Assembly: GCA_951230915.1 (NCBI GenBank)
Contig: OX579635.1
Coordinates: 34,720,001 to 34,784,000, forward strand
DNA: 64,000 bases
Source: Antitrichia curtipendula
Lineage: Eukaryota; Streptophyta; Bryopsida; Hypnales; Leucodontaceae
Reading direction: 5' to 3'
The translations under genes and the position numbers were made by a program. Of the stretch, positions 22,856 to 34,345 are shown piece after piece (the first letter of the stretch is position 1; every line of letters starts with the position of its first letter). The notes under the pieces were generated by a model. The model saw nothing but the letters and a program-made list of their open reading frames with translations. It was not told the origin of the DNA and did no database searches.

Positions 22856-23679
22856 TTGTACAACTCATTGATTAAGTGATCAACCTTATGTGGCAGCAAA
22901 TACCTTCCAAATAATCTGCCTACTCAAAAACAACATCGTTTTGCCTTGCAAATACGATACGACTAGAATAATTGTCCACAACGGCTAGAGGCCTCTAGAT
23001 TCTCATCAGTCGCAAATGTTTAATGTAATCCAAAAATCAGTTGTTCTTTGTAGTTGCAAAACCCCTCATTTTCTTCTATACTTTGTTTCATGTTATTGCT
23101 TAACCAAATCAATTATTGGAGTTCCAAAATATATAATACAAAAGTTCAAAGATTAAATTAATTGACTTCCTTTTTCTTCTTGTGTTTCTTCATGAAAGTG
23201 TGTTTTAATGGCTGTCATCTTTTGTTGATTATTCTTTTATGTTGAATAATTAAGTAGTCAAAGAATCTAGGAGGAAAAAAATCAAAATAAGAATTTTATT
23301 TTTTCTTCTTTGAAATTATTTTTGTAAAAGCAAATGTAAGAATGAAGGAAAAACTTAATGATAAATAGTTCTAAGATAGAATTGAAATACATCAATTGTA
23401 ATGGTGAAATGATCACAGGAAGCAAACCAAATGCTATGGATATTTTTTTCTTGAAAATTTATAATAATTGAGTTTTAAAATGAATTTTAATGAGCTATTT
23501 TTTTTAAACAATGCTTTGATTACTCGTAAAAAAATAATCTTTCTAACTTTCACATCATAATTTCTAATCAAATGAATAAAACCTTTCCACCTATAAATTA
23601 GTATATTCTATAAAAAATAGTTTTATTCAAAATTTTATTTAGAATTTTGCGTTTGTATTTACGCTTGAGCAATTTGCAC

Positions 23680-23915
23680 TTAACCTTTAAATGTCAACAC
23701 AAACGTTTGGTATCCAATGGATGATAGGGAATCCTTGGCTAGTAGTACAAAAGTGCAACTATTCATCCTTGGAATTTTGTTGTAAAAAGGGGAGGTCTTC
23801 TACAATAGTTTGACTTCCAATGAGTGAGTGTTTTTAATATTTCTTAAGCCAATGATTCACAGGGTAATGAAAAGAGGTGATTTCTAAGGTCACCTCTTTG
23901 TCCTTTAAGGGTTAA
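23680..23915 (+). mobile_element. TTAA element, short subfamily D, copy 2 (236 bp)
   Basis: Bounded by TTAACCTTTAAATGTCA and GTCCTTTAAGGGTTAA. Interior matches 14971-15199 (AAAAGTGCAACTATTCATC, TAGTTTGACTTCCAATGA). The two copies differ by scattered substitutions and small indels. Confidence 0.8.
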
Positions 23916-24103
23916 GATGGCATAAAATTTTACTTTGAAACCTTTATTGGATAGAAAAAAATTTGTTCTTACAAAACTAATATAATCACTTATCTTGAAA
24001 AAATGTTAAAGATAAATCATGCTGAAAATTGAGATTATGAAATCTTGCTTGAACTTTCTGATTTCTCCCTAAGGAAACTTATTTCCATAAATAATTTAGA
24101 AAA

Positions 24104-24184
24104 TTGACCCCTAAAGGCCTAAGTGTCTGTTCAACGTACGCAAATTTAACTACACAATCATGGGCTTCGTCCTTTAGGGGATAA
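24104..24184 (+). mobile_element. 81-bp minimal TTAA-type MITE
   Basis: TTGACCCCTAAAGGCC at 24104 and CGTCCTTTAGGGGATAA ending 24184 form inverted ends around only about 50 bp. Both flanking tetranucleotides differ from TTAA by one base, consistent with age. Confidence 0.75.
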
Positions 24185-24729
24185 TAGCCAATTGGCTAAG
24201 GAGTGCATGATGAATGACTCTGAGTGTTGTTGTAGAAAAAATTAATGCAAATTTTCATCAAGTCATTGCACGGTTGATGGACATGTCTACAATCTTGTCC
24301 AATTAGTTTCAATGTTTTGTTTTTCTATAGATTAGTAGCCAAAAAATGATATTTTTGTTTTTTAATTAATAATTCATTAATTAAAAAAAATTGATCTTTC
24401 TTTAAAGATATTTTTTTAATCAAATTTTCTACATTGTGGTTTATTCCAATAATGAAGAGAAATATAATTGTTGTTGAAAGCTCCAACAACCAATTTTATT
24501 GTAGTTTGCATATTTCTTCACATCTCAAACATAATTGTAGATGAAAAACGATTGATGTCCCTAGTTAGTTTTTTATGTCAAAAAGGTCAATTAAAATATT
24601 TTGATAATTTTTGAATTTGATTTTTTAAAATTTTAGCAATAAAAAATGAATTTTTCATAGTATATTTACTATTACACCTATTAAATAAGCTAAATTATAA
24701 GCAACTTTATATTATAGCCTATATCCAGT

Positions 24730-25652
24730 TTAACCCCTAAAGGCCCGTTTGTCCCCTCGGGGGACAATTTGGATCCGGGTAGGTTCCTGTGACCTCAATT
24801 TGTAGAGAATTTTTTGGGGATTTTTTGAGGTTGTGCGGTTCTGTGAGAGCTTTGTGGATATATAAATTTTATTTCAAATGGTGCCCAGGAGAAAAAGTTA
24901 TGCCAAAAATAGAATTTGGCGGGCAACACAAAAAATCACAAAAAGTCAAAATAAATTTCTTAAATATTTTTTCCAAAATCTATGTCTTTTTGTGTACATT
25001 TGAAGCTTTGATTCATTCTATTTGGACTAATAATGAAAAAGTTATGGACAATCTTAGTTTTTCGGGCAATTTAATCATCTTCTTGAAAAAATAACTTTTA
25101 GAATTCATTTTTGAATGCAATTTTTACAATTTTCAGAAAAAAATTGTTAGACAAGGTTGAATTTTGCTTGCTAGAACAATCTCACCGTTGGGATTATGGT
25201 ATTTCAATTTTGTCTTAGAGCTATTAACGATTTAGTTATTCCTTCAATCTTGAACCTATTTCTACTTAACAATTTTTTAATGAATGAAAATTTAGTGTTT
25301 TTTTCTTGAATTTTTTTTCCTAGATTCTCAACTGAAGTATTCAACATATAAACTTAGAAAATCAAAATCAGCAATACAAAAAATTGAAGTTAAATAGGTT
25401 CAAAGCCCAAAAATCTAGTCAAGCAAGGTGCAAAAAAACTTGTTTTCTTCACTTTGAATGCAAATATCTTGCAATCTATTTGGTCAAAGTTTCTAAAATT
25501 TCTTGCATACATTCTCATACTAGTCTAGTATAAGATCCTGCGGTTAGATATGCAAAAAAAAACAATTTTTATAGTTTTTTGCTCTTTGCAATACAAGTGA
25601 CAGTTTTGAGTGTGTTTTGATGGAAAAAAGACCTTGGGGCTTTAGGGGTTAA
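24730..25652 (+). mobile_element. TTAA element, subfamily A, complete (923 bp)
   Basis: Starts TTAACCCCTAAAGGCCCG and ends GGGGCTTTAGGGGTTAA, TTAA at both edges. A hairpin (TTGTCCCC TC GGGGGACAA, 24749-24767) sits just inside the left end. No intact protein frame; the longest (24789-25094) has no recognised family. Confidence 0.88.
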
Positions 25653-25711
25653 GGTGAAATAATTTCTCAATATGCAACCAACTCAAATTGGGCCCAAGTT
25701 GTAAAGTTGGG

Positions 25712-26429
25712 TTAACTTCCATAGGACCACGGAGGCCACTTTGGGCTTTTGAGAACTTAGGCAGCTTCTATTGACTTCATAATTTTTGCATAATTTTTTA
25801 ATGTCATTTCAACAAATATTTCTAAGTTTAGAAGTTTTTAAAATTTAAATGTCAAAACAGACATCCAATCAACAATAATATATTCTAGAAAAAAAAAAAA
25901 AATTGGAAAAAAAAAAATGTAATATATATATATATATATATTTTTTTTTGATACCTACTCAAAAACATTTGAACATTTGAAATGTTATTAGCATATCAAT
26001 TTTTTCTTTTAATCAATACCACCTTCCTTTTTACAACTTTTATAAAGATGAATGTGAAAGTTAATTTAGTTTGTTATGAGTATGAAAGTTAAAATTTTTT
26101 ACAAAGGCTTTCAGCCTATTTTTCAACATATTGACTAAAAGCATAAGTTATAAGATGTCCTAAAACTTATGCTTTTTTTAAATGTTGAAAGACAAAATTT
26201 TATTTTTTGGAAGGACTAGAAAATCCTACATTTTGAAGTTTAAACACATTAAAATTGTAATTGGTGGGCATATTCATTCTAAAATTTTGGGTTAATATAC
26301 TTGAATAAGTTAACCAAGGGATTCTACAGTTGACAAAAGAAATTATGATAAAGATTTTAACCTTGCTTTGGAGAAGAGTATTTTGAAGCAATTTTGGGCC
26401 TCTAAATATGTTGGTCCTTTAGGGGTTAA
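25712..26429 (+). mobile_element. TTAA element, subfamily B, copy 1 (about 718 bp)
   Basis: Right end GGTCCTTTAGGGGTTAA (26413-26429) is canonical; the left end TTAACTTCCATAGGACC is a mutated version. Interior blocks (TTTGAGAACTT, TTCATAATTTTTGCAT, ATTGACTAAAA) recur in order at 61620-62598. A short TA-rich run lies near 25921-25940. Confidence 0.7.
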
Positions 26430-28153
26430 GACAATTGTGAACAAATTCTTTGTACTTTGATCTAATTTTTTGACACCAAAACATTGATACATGTGCAATT
26501 ATTTTTATACGAAAGAAAATTGATCCGGTTTTCAATAAAAAAAAAGCCTCTGGACCCAATCGATGGCCCAATTTGTGGATCTGAGCACTCCCTATTGGTT
26601 GATTTTGGTGGCCATTTTGCAATCGGGCCAATAATTTGGCCCTAATATAGAGTGACCCTAAATTACTCTCACCTCACTTGGAAAAAATTTCGGGGTACTT
26701 CCACCGTAGAGTTGGAGTATTGACGAAGGTGCCAGATTTTTCCCGAGGACCAACGCCAGGACCCCACCATGCGGCAGGCCACGTAGCCTCGTTCTGCTGA
26801 CGTGGACTTAGCGTACCAGACAACCTTTAAATTTTACAAATGCAACTTTAAAAAGCAACTTTAAAAGCGCTGTTTCGTGTCTACGCATGCTTTTTCGGCT
26901 TCCACATTTCACTTGCTTGCGTTCTCCTTGGATATGTTTGCTTCAGCTCGCCATCGCCGGACCTCTAATAATAATTCCCCAGTGGTCCCGGACCGCGATG
27001 GCCCTTCTCTTTATCCGCCCCTCTTCTTCACAAGCTCGCCTTCGTTGCTGTTCCAGTGGCTGTGCTGTTGCCGCTGCTGCCGCCTGAGTCTTCAGGTACC
27101 CCTGCCAGCCAATTGCTTTCTTTCGCTGTTCGGTATTTAGGGTTTCCCGATCGTTTCTTATCAATTCAGGGCTCTGCTTGATCTCTCTTTCTTTCCCTTT
27201 CATTTCCTGGATTGGCGTTTGATCGATGGCCGTCGTGGGGAAGGGAGTTCACGGTGCCGAACCGGGATTTTGGACTTTTTGACTATCTTGGAACAGTTGG
27301 AAGATGCGTACAATTTTTCGTCTGTCTGTGAAAATTGTGGTACTCTATGAATTTGTAGATTGTTTTCTTGATAGATTGTGTGATTAAGCGAGTGTTGTTG
27401 ATTGGAACGGGAAATTTGAGCTTTATTTAGGGTTGAGATTATGGTGTGAGGATCTTGGTTCCGAGGAAATGGAATACTCTGATTGTCCGACATCTAATTC
27501 AGTAACAATTGGAACGTGTTTTTTTCATGTATTTATGGTTAGAGGTTAAGAACAGAGTTTTTGACAATGAATCGATGAAAACGCGGTGTTGTAAGGCAAT
27601 CGGAAGCGGAATTGGAGATTTGTGAGGACGAGAATATTCCGTTTTCGTGAGGGTGAGGGTTTACGTTGTAGAAAATTCGTTGTTTGGATCCTAATTGATG
27701 TTGTTTGGTTTATGTGGATCCGGTGTGTATCGTTTTGATTCTTGAGCTGCAATAAGGTAGAGGATGTTGTTTTCGTTCGAAGCAATGTGTGGGAGTGTGC
27801 TTTCATCGCGAGATCGGTGTAGAGCTGTGGAGGTGTAACTATGGGAACAACAGACAAATCTGTTGAGATTAGATTTTCATCATTATGTATGAGTGGCTTA
27901 TGTAATCGTTCGAAGTGAGTGGTTGTATGCCACTATTGAAGGGACAGTAGGTTTTGGTATCCTCTACCTTAGTTGTGACTTCCTCCTAACCAATTCGCGT
28001 GTGGCTTATGTGTTTCTTCTTGCAGAATCATGCTATTCTTTTTGGGACAGAAGAGATTGGAGGTAGGGACGTCAAAGGAATGTCTCTCTGCGTAATTGAT
28101 ATGAATCTGGCAGCACTATAATTGTCTTTGGTGAAGATATTAAAAGAATAAGG
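26430..28153 (+). promoter_or_regulatory. LPEAT1 promoter and leader with probable 5'UTR intron
   Basis: GC-rich from about 26700. TGACGTGG at 26798-26805 is a bZIP-type ACGT element. A likely leader exon runs from roughly 26880 to 27095, where CTTCAG|GTACCC could be a donor. A T-rich CTTCTTGCAG ending near 28025 fits the acceptor, leaving about 130 nt of leader before the ATG. The frame at 26877-27140 looks like leader sequence, not protein. Splice sites are inferred. Confidence 0.45.
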
Positions 28154-29260
28154 ATGGGGAACCCGTTGAAGGAGGTCGAGTTAGCCGGATCAAAAGACCC
28201 GGAAGCCAAGCCGCCTACAACCGCGGCTGAATCTGCCGAGGTACCCTTGTTGTCTGAATCACCTCAAATGGATACTTCAGATGAAATTCCCCAAAACTCA
28301 CAAACCCTTAAAGAGTCTAAATGTTTGAACGACGACCTCACAGTAAGTGAGAAAAAACTTGACGATAATCATGACGACTCCCTAGCTGATGGAGGAGATG
28401 ACCAGGCACCTCTTCTTTCAAAACAACATCGGAGCGATGAAGGGAAGGGGTCGCTGCCTCCCCCAGATGCTGCTGCAACTGCATTGGTTGAATATCCTCC
28501 GGAGCTTTTAAAAGAGATGGAAGCCAAGTATGCAGCCTATGTTCGCCATGATGTGTACGGTAACTGGGGCACGGGCACGGTTTCCTTCTGGGAAAATTTG
28601 CAACTGTATGTGGCACTCGTGACCCTTTGCCCCGTAAGGGTGCTCTTGCTCTTTGCGCACTTGGTCTTGTTCTATGTCATTTGCAAACTGTGTACACTAC
28701 GGGTAACGGCTTCCTCGAGCGATGAAGGGCAGGAGAGCTTTGCGCACATGACGGGAATAAGGCGGACCATCATTGTGCGGTCCGGTCGATTCCTTGCGCG
28801 CGCCATGCTGTTCATATTTGGGTTCTACCATATCCCTGTTTTTAGTTCAACATCCGCAGAGGCGCAGAACCTTCACTTGGGTCTAGGGGATCCTGACGAG
28901 AGTAAGGTGAGTATCTGTTTCCAACAACGACGCTTGTTGCTTTAGTTTTAAGGTAACGGAGACCGTGTGCGTCACTTTCAGCATTTTATCATATGTATGA
29001 GTGAACATTTATTATTTTTCATGGATGGCTTATGCAATTTCGAAGTGGGCAGTTGTAGACCAGTATAAGTGACGGTGAATCTCCCCATTTCCATTCAAAG
29101 TGCGGTGGCCGTAGATATATAGCCAAGTCATCCTTTCAGTAGTATGTCCAATCGAGCTTGTGAGTAGATGAGTTGCTGTTGGTAGCAGCAAGGGTCAATA
29201 TAGGAGACAGAATCAGGTCCACCATCGGATTTTGTATCCTCTACCTTAGTTAGTTATATT
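27872..29260. repeat. paired dispersed repeat flanking LPEAT1 coding exon 1
   Basis: Copy 1 (27872-27985, leader intron) and copy 2 (about 28985-29260, intron 1) share TATGTATGAGTG, TGGCTTATG, CGAAGTG, AGTTGTA/GGTTGTA and TATCCTCTACCTTAGTT in the same order. Copy 2 carries extra sequence between blocks. The two copies bracket the first coding exon in direct orientation. Confidence 0.65.
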
Positions 29261-32200
29261 TCATTGCTTTTCCATGGCAACAACACTATTGTGATATTTC
29301 ACAGGAAGGTGAAGCTAAGGTAGTGGAGTTGGCTCGTCCAGGAGCTATTGTTTCAAACCACGTCTCCTACTTGGACATATTATATCACATGTCAGCCTCT
29401 TTTCCCAGCTTTGTGGCTAAAGTAAGCCATGGTTCTACTCCTTGATTGCCTTCTTTAATCCTAGGATTGCACTAAAGTTCTGCATGTGGATGATTGCTAC
29501 TTCTTTTCTTCCTCCTGTGCCTTGGGTTGGTTATATCAAAACAAATCACACTGTTAAGAGTTTCCATTCCTAACTTCGATGGCAGCAGTCTAGAAGAGCT
29601 TATTTCTGTATAAAATGACATAACAAGGGCTTGATTTTAGGTCTTTGCTCGATTATGATTTGGCGATTTATTATTAGGGTTGAATAACCGATATTTAAGA
29701 TTGTGAGGTTCAGCGATTGTGATGAGAAGTAGTTCCTTGCGTGGGAATTTTTAGTTTTGTGTTTAACCCTTTCTGGTATGTGTTTTCTTTCTATGAATTT
29801 TTTGCACCTTGCTGGTTTTGTCTTTTTTATGCGTCTTACCTTATTGGTTCTGTGGGTGGTGTATATGTCGGCGGAAAGAGATCAGTGGCGAGGTTGCCTT
29901 TGGTTGGCTTGATCAGGTATGTCTTTTATGTTTCCTGCAACTCATGATTTGATTATTCATGTTCATATGGCTTGTTATTTTCAAGAACCTTACTATGAAA
30001 TTGCAACTCAATTGTAAATAATTATTTCTCTTGCCAGATGTCTCCGATTTAGGTGCATGACATAAGCACAAGGGCTGTGGTCTTTGTCTTCTTATCAACA
30101 TGTCCTTAATGCAGGCTGCAAACTTTGAGCACATTCTGTGTGGCATGCTGAGGCAACTGCTGATTAAAGTGAAATAGAAGTGTGTTGTAATCTGCACATC
30201 GAAATGTGTCAGAGCAACGTTGATGTTCCTTAAAAACACCAAGAGTTTTAGCAATCAATGTTTTGAAGTAACTAGCAAGTGGGAATTTGATAACAGACCT
30301 TTCTATTTTGCAGCAAATGCATGGGTTGTGTGTATGTTCAACGCGAGTATAGGTCCTCTGATCATAAAGGTGTATCAGGTCTTTTTTCTTACAAACTCAT
30401 CTCTATCTCCATATTATGTTGGTATTTCTCTTGCTCATTCAAGAATAAGCTACTTTTAGATTGCATGAATACTGGAACAGTGTGTTGAATCTGCTAGCTA
30501 TTGTAACCAAGTTTGCAGTTGATACAATTTTTAGCTCCGGATCATGCATCCAGGCTCTAGATCTGGTTATATTGCCGTCTCGCTGGTTCAAGTAGAGGCT
30601 TTTCTCTGTAGAAGATGAACATTTGTTAATTTGCAGTGATAGATAAATGCAAATTTGGAAAATATTTAAGGTTGGATACTTCACTCTTGGTACCGCTTCT
30701 GTTTTGAAATTTAAGTGTAGTATTTCTTTTTAATAGGAAATTGAAATCTCATTTCATATTTCTGCATTGACTCCAGGAGTGGTCGCTGAGAGATTGCAAG
30801 CTGCGCACGCTGATCCCAAGGCCCCAGGCCTTCTTTTGTTTCCTGGTATTATCTCAATTCTTTGATTTGAAACCAAACCATTTCTGTCTTGTTTGCCTTG
30901 AAGTAAGCTTAGTGAATCTTGGTCAAGTCTCTCTTTCTAAATGTCTTATTTAAATTATTTAATTTTAATATAACATACAATAATAATAATCTAAATTTAT
31001 TTATTTTATTAGCAAGTCCTCGGAATGCTGAACACTAGTGGTTGCGGACAGTCTTGATATGGCATTTATTTTGCAGAGGGTACAACTACCAACGGTGGTT
31101 ACTTACTGCCATTCAAGACTGGGGCATTTCGTGCTCGGACGCCTGTGCAGCCTGTTATAGTCAAGTATCCTTTTAGGCGTTTTAGTCCTGCCTGGGATAC
31201 AATCAGTGGGGTGAGTTCATGCACCATATCTTTATATGTTTTTCTGACGAGTAATGTTGATCTATGTTCAGGTCACATTGAGAATTGTTGTTGCTGCAGT
31301 TTATTGTTATATCCAGCAATTAGCATTGCAATCTGATTTTGCAATGTTATAAAAAGCAATTAATTCTTACGTATGTTATCTGCCTGTGGGTCATAATCAA
31401 GTCTATTTTATGCTAATCAATCTTCTGTGCGATGTAAAATTGGTATAATGTATTTAGCGGTGGTCTAAATATATTTGAGGGGTTGGGGTCGTTTTCTTCC
31501 AGGGCCGGCATGTTGTTTTTCTTCTGTGCCAGTTTGTGAATCACCTTGAAGTTGTACGGTTACCGGTATATCGTCCAACTCAGAAGGAATGCTCCGACCC
31601 GAAGCTATATGCTAATAATGTCCGGCGATTAATGGCTGCAGAGGTGGGATAATTTCTTCTGGATCATGTCTACCCCTAGTTTTCTGACAGTGATGCATTC
31701 AAGTTGAGATCACAAGATTTAGTTTATTACGTGTTTACATTCCTCTCTGGTGGTAATGTCCAGGTTGATCATGAATGCATTCTGATCTGCTATTTTATTT
31801 TGAAATTGCTGCTCCCAGCTTGGTAGAACCGTCTTTGTTCTAATTTATTTATTTTGATTTTTAAGTCAATAGAGGGTAATCATTTGCACTCTGTTTTTTT
31901 TATAAGGACAGTCAATGTTGGCAGAGAATTATTTCTTCAATATCGTTCTTAAAATCATTAGAACTTAATTCCCAAATGCCCAAATTAAATATTACTCCCT
32001 CCGTCCCAAAATGATCTTCCTATTACACAAGATGTTATAGATTAAGCTCAAAAAGAACTATTTTTTCAAAAAAAATTGACTTATGAATAGAGTTTGATGT
32101 CCTCCTATTGTTCTGAAATTTTGAGTTTTAAATTAGTTTTCAAAGTGTGGTTTCAAAGTGCTTGAAAATTGAATTTTTGAGGCATTTTTGAAGAGCACCG

Positions 32201-32757
32201 GTGGCCACTCACTTGATGCATGGGATTGGTTAGCATGCCCATGCTTTTGGACTATGTACAAGTGTCACTAGCTCCCTTTCTCCTCCAACAAGAAGATCAT
32301 TTTGGGACACTAAATAAAGGTCAACAGGAAGGTCATTTTGGGACGGAGGGAGTAAAAGTTTACTTCGGAAGCTATTTGGTCGATTATAGTAAACTCCAAA
32401 ACTTATTTCGATTGTAAAAAAACTTCAAGACCTATGTTGTGTTAGTGTGCGATTGTTATTTGCTGATATTTGGATTGTGCTGTTGCATCCAGGGTAACTT
32501 CACCTTGTCAGACATTGGTTTGTATGAGAAGCGTATCTTTCATTGTGCCCTGTTGGGCAAGCCCTTGCCAGCTGCACCAGAGCCTCAAGGTAAGATGTTG
32601 CTTCGGCTATGAATTCTATTCCTTGAGCTCTAAATGTCTATGAATTGCCCTTCTTTCATTGCGTTGAGCACTTTTCTAGCAGATTTGAAACAGATATATT
32701 AATTGGCAGCACCTGACATTGTAGTTCTTGGTTGAAGCAGGGACTGAGAGTAAATAG
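28154..32757 (+). CDS. LPEAT1: Lysophosphatidylethanolamine acyltransferase 1 (PlsC/LPLAT family), 8-9 coding exons
   Basis: Re-acylates lysophospholipids, mainly lyso-PE, at the ER membrane (family knowledge). Exons 28154-28906, 29305-29421, 29879-29916, 30314-30378, 30777-30845, 31077-31210, 31503-31643, 32493-32589 and probably 32741-32757; all GT-AG with matching phases, about 476 aa. Residues 1-125 are acidic and low-complexity; 150-182 is a hydrophobic membrane segment, and a shorter one lies near 213-226. Catalytic HX4D is NHVSYLD (H270, D275), the substrate motif is FPEGTTTNGG (346-355), and VIVKYPF follows near 375. Segments RTIIVRSGRFL and YAHM-type SFAHMTG match plant LPEAT1. The last junction CAAG|GTAAGA is a perfect donor and adds GTESK before TAG; if unspliced, the frame ends at 32612 with GKMLLRL. 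No EF-hands, so not LPEAT2. Confidence 0.93.
31995..32352 (+). mobile_element. Stowaway-type MITE (Tc1/mariner), 358 bp, in LPEAT1 intron 7
   Basis: Inverted ends CTCCCTCCGTCCCAAAATGA and its complement match over 27 bp with one mismatch, flanked by TA on both sides (31993-31994, 32353-32354). CTCCCTCCGT is the standard Stowaway terminus. The subterminal word GATCATTTTGGGAC recurs once more inside the right half. The near-identical ends suggest fairly recent movement. No coding capacity. Confidence 0.95.
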
Positions 32758-33096
32758 GTGGTACCACAAGTGCACTTTCACCTTGCTGGGGGTTGTTGAA
32801 AATCAACATCACCCACTCCAACATGCAGAATTGGGTTTCAGTGAAATCCCAAGCACTAAATATGGGCTATCTTATGAGCTTTCCAACATAATTTGTGGAT
32901 CTCGCCTGAGTGATGTCAAACACTGTTCAACTTATATTGTTGTATATTCTTACGTTTTCATTTGGCAAAGAGTTACCGTTTTTAATTTTCGCCAATATTT
33001 AAAGCCAATATCTGATAGCACCAGGTAATGTATGTTATTATAGATCATTCAATTTAATTCTTTGCTTCATTGCAATTATGTAACTACATTGGGACT

Positions 33097-33441
33097 TTAA
33101 CCCCTGTGAAGTCCCAATGTCTTCTTTTTTAAAACACTAAAAAATTGTCACTTCTTTTGCAAAGAGCAAAACGGTTTAACCCTTAAAGGATGTGGCCAAG
33201 GTAATCACCAAAATGCTTGGATTATTGGATTAATAGGTGCATTTGTTTTTATAGTGAACAATCAAGTCATCCATTGACCATTATTCTTCTTTAGTTTTGT
33301 TCAAGGGTTAAACATTGTATTTTTTTCATATCTAACTATTGGTTTTTGCACTACACGACTAGAAGAATGTGTAGAAGAAATTTCAAAAACTTTAATAGTG
33401 TATTATGTAAGGAATTTCAAGAAAAATGGTTTTTTGGCACC
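33097..33441 (-). mobile_element. TTAA element, subfamily A, inverted and truncated, with a nested insertion
   Basis: Reverse-oriented: TTAACCCCTGTGAAGTCCC at 33097 is the right end, followed by the complement of the subfamily A 3' part (ATTGTCAC, TTGCAAAGAGCAAAA, then CATATCTAAC and AGAAATTTCA). It is interrupted at 33176-33311 by a small TTAA element and broken off near 33400, next to the element starting at 33442. Confidence 0.75.
33176..33311 (+). mobile_element. 136-bp TTAA MITE nested in a subfamily A copy
   Basis: TTAACCCTTAAAGGATG at 33176 and GTTCAAGGGTTAA ending 33311 form the ends. The host sequence resumes as ACATTG on the far side. The homologous uninterrupted place in the copy at 56466-57400 reads AAACTTTAAAAATTG and has one TTAA (56546-56549), so the insertion duplicated TTAA. 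Confidence 0.8.
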
Positions 33442-34345
33442 TTAACCCCTAAACGTCAGAGGTCCAACCAGGCTTAAAAATTGCCTACCTTTGCAAGTCT
33501 GAAAAGTCAAAATTAGAGTAAGGTATGAAGATCTCAACTGTCCAATATTGTAGTGTGCATGTTGTAGATGGTGTGGAACAAATTTGGGGTCATTCGACCG
33601 TATAGATTAAAAGATTATAGTGTTTTAGTGTTGTAAAAAGGTACTGAAATTTTCTTAAAAACACATTTGGAGGTGAAATTCGATTTCTAAACCTACTCAA
33701 ATGAAAAAACTTTAAGGTACAAAGTGATTCAAAAACATAATATATACACTTTGGTGGGAAAAAAAATCATTCAAATGAATCATTGTGTCCACAAAACGGA
33801 TTTGAAATGTCAGAAAACAAAAAAAGTAACAAAAAATAACATCTATTAAAAACTAAACTAGTATGCGCAACTTTAGAAACAAGTATTATTAGATTTGGAC
33901 ATTGTATGAAGAAGTTATAGGCCGCCAAAGTTCATTGCAATCCACCAATGTCTGGATTTTGAACTTTGAATTGCTCCCAATCATTTGAAACAATTCGGAT
34001 TGACATTAAAACTTTACCACAACAATTAGACTTTAGTGGAAACAAAATCCAACGAATTTTATTGAAAAAACAACATTAGATTACAAAGATACAAGCCCCC
34101 AAAGTTGCAGTCATCAAATGCAGTTTGGTGAGCTCAAATTGAACCTATGAACTTCGATTGGCTCCCAAAACTATTATACATCTTGGATTGATCTGAAAAT
34201 TTTATCACAAAAACTAGACTAATATGCAAAACTTCTCCAACAAGTTTTATTGAATTTGGACATTGGATGCAAAAGTTACAACCCTCTGAATTTGACTTTT
34301 AGGTTGTGAGGACGTTTTTCGTCCCCTGTGACGTTCAGGGGTTAA
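33442..34345 (+). mobile_element. TTAA element, subfamily E, complete (904 bp)
   Basis: Ends TTAACCCCTAAACGTCAGAGG and TGACGTTCAGGGGTTAA: the first 9 bases agree with the other subfamilies, but CGTCA replaces AGGACC. The interior has three imperfect repeats about 190 bp apart (near 33840, 34030 and 34200) with GATTTGGACATTG or related text and CCCAAAGTT. No protein frame. Confidence 0.85.

Noticed and set aside
24730..24745. AACCCCTAAAGG resembles the plant telomere repeat (CCCTAAA)n
   Set aside because: It occurs once per element end, always next to TTAA and inverted at the other end, and never in tandem; it is a transposon terminus.
32732..33028. 98-codon frame after LPEAT1
   Set aside because: No family features; it overlaps the probable last exon and 3' untranslated region of LPEAT1.
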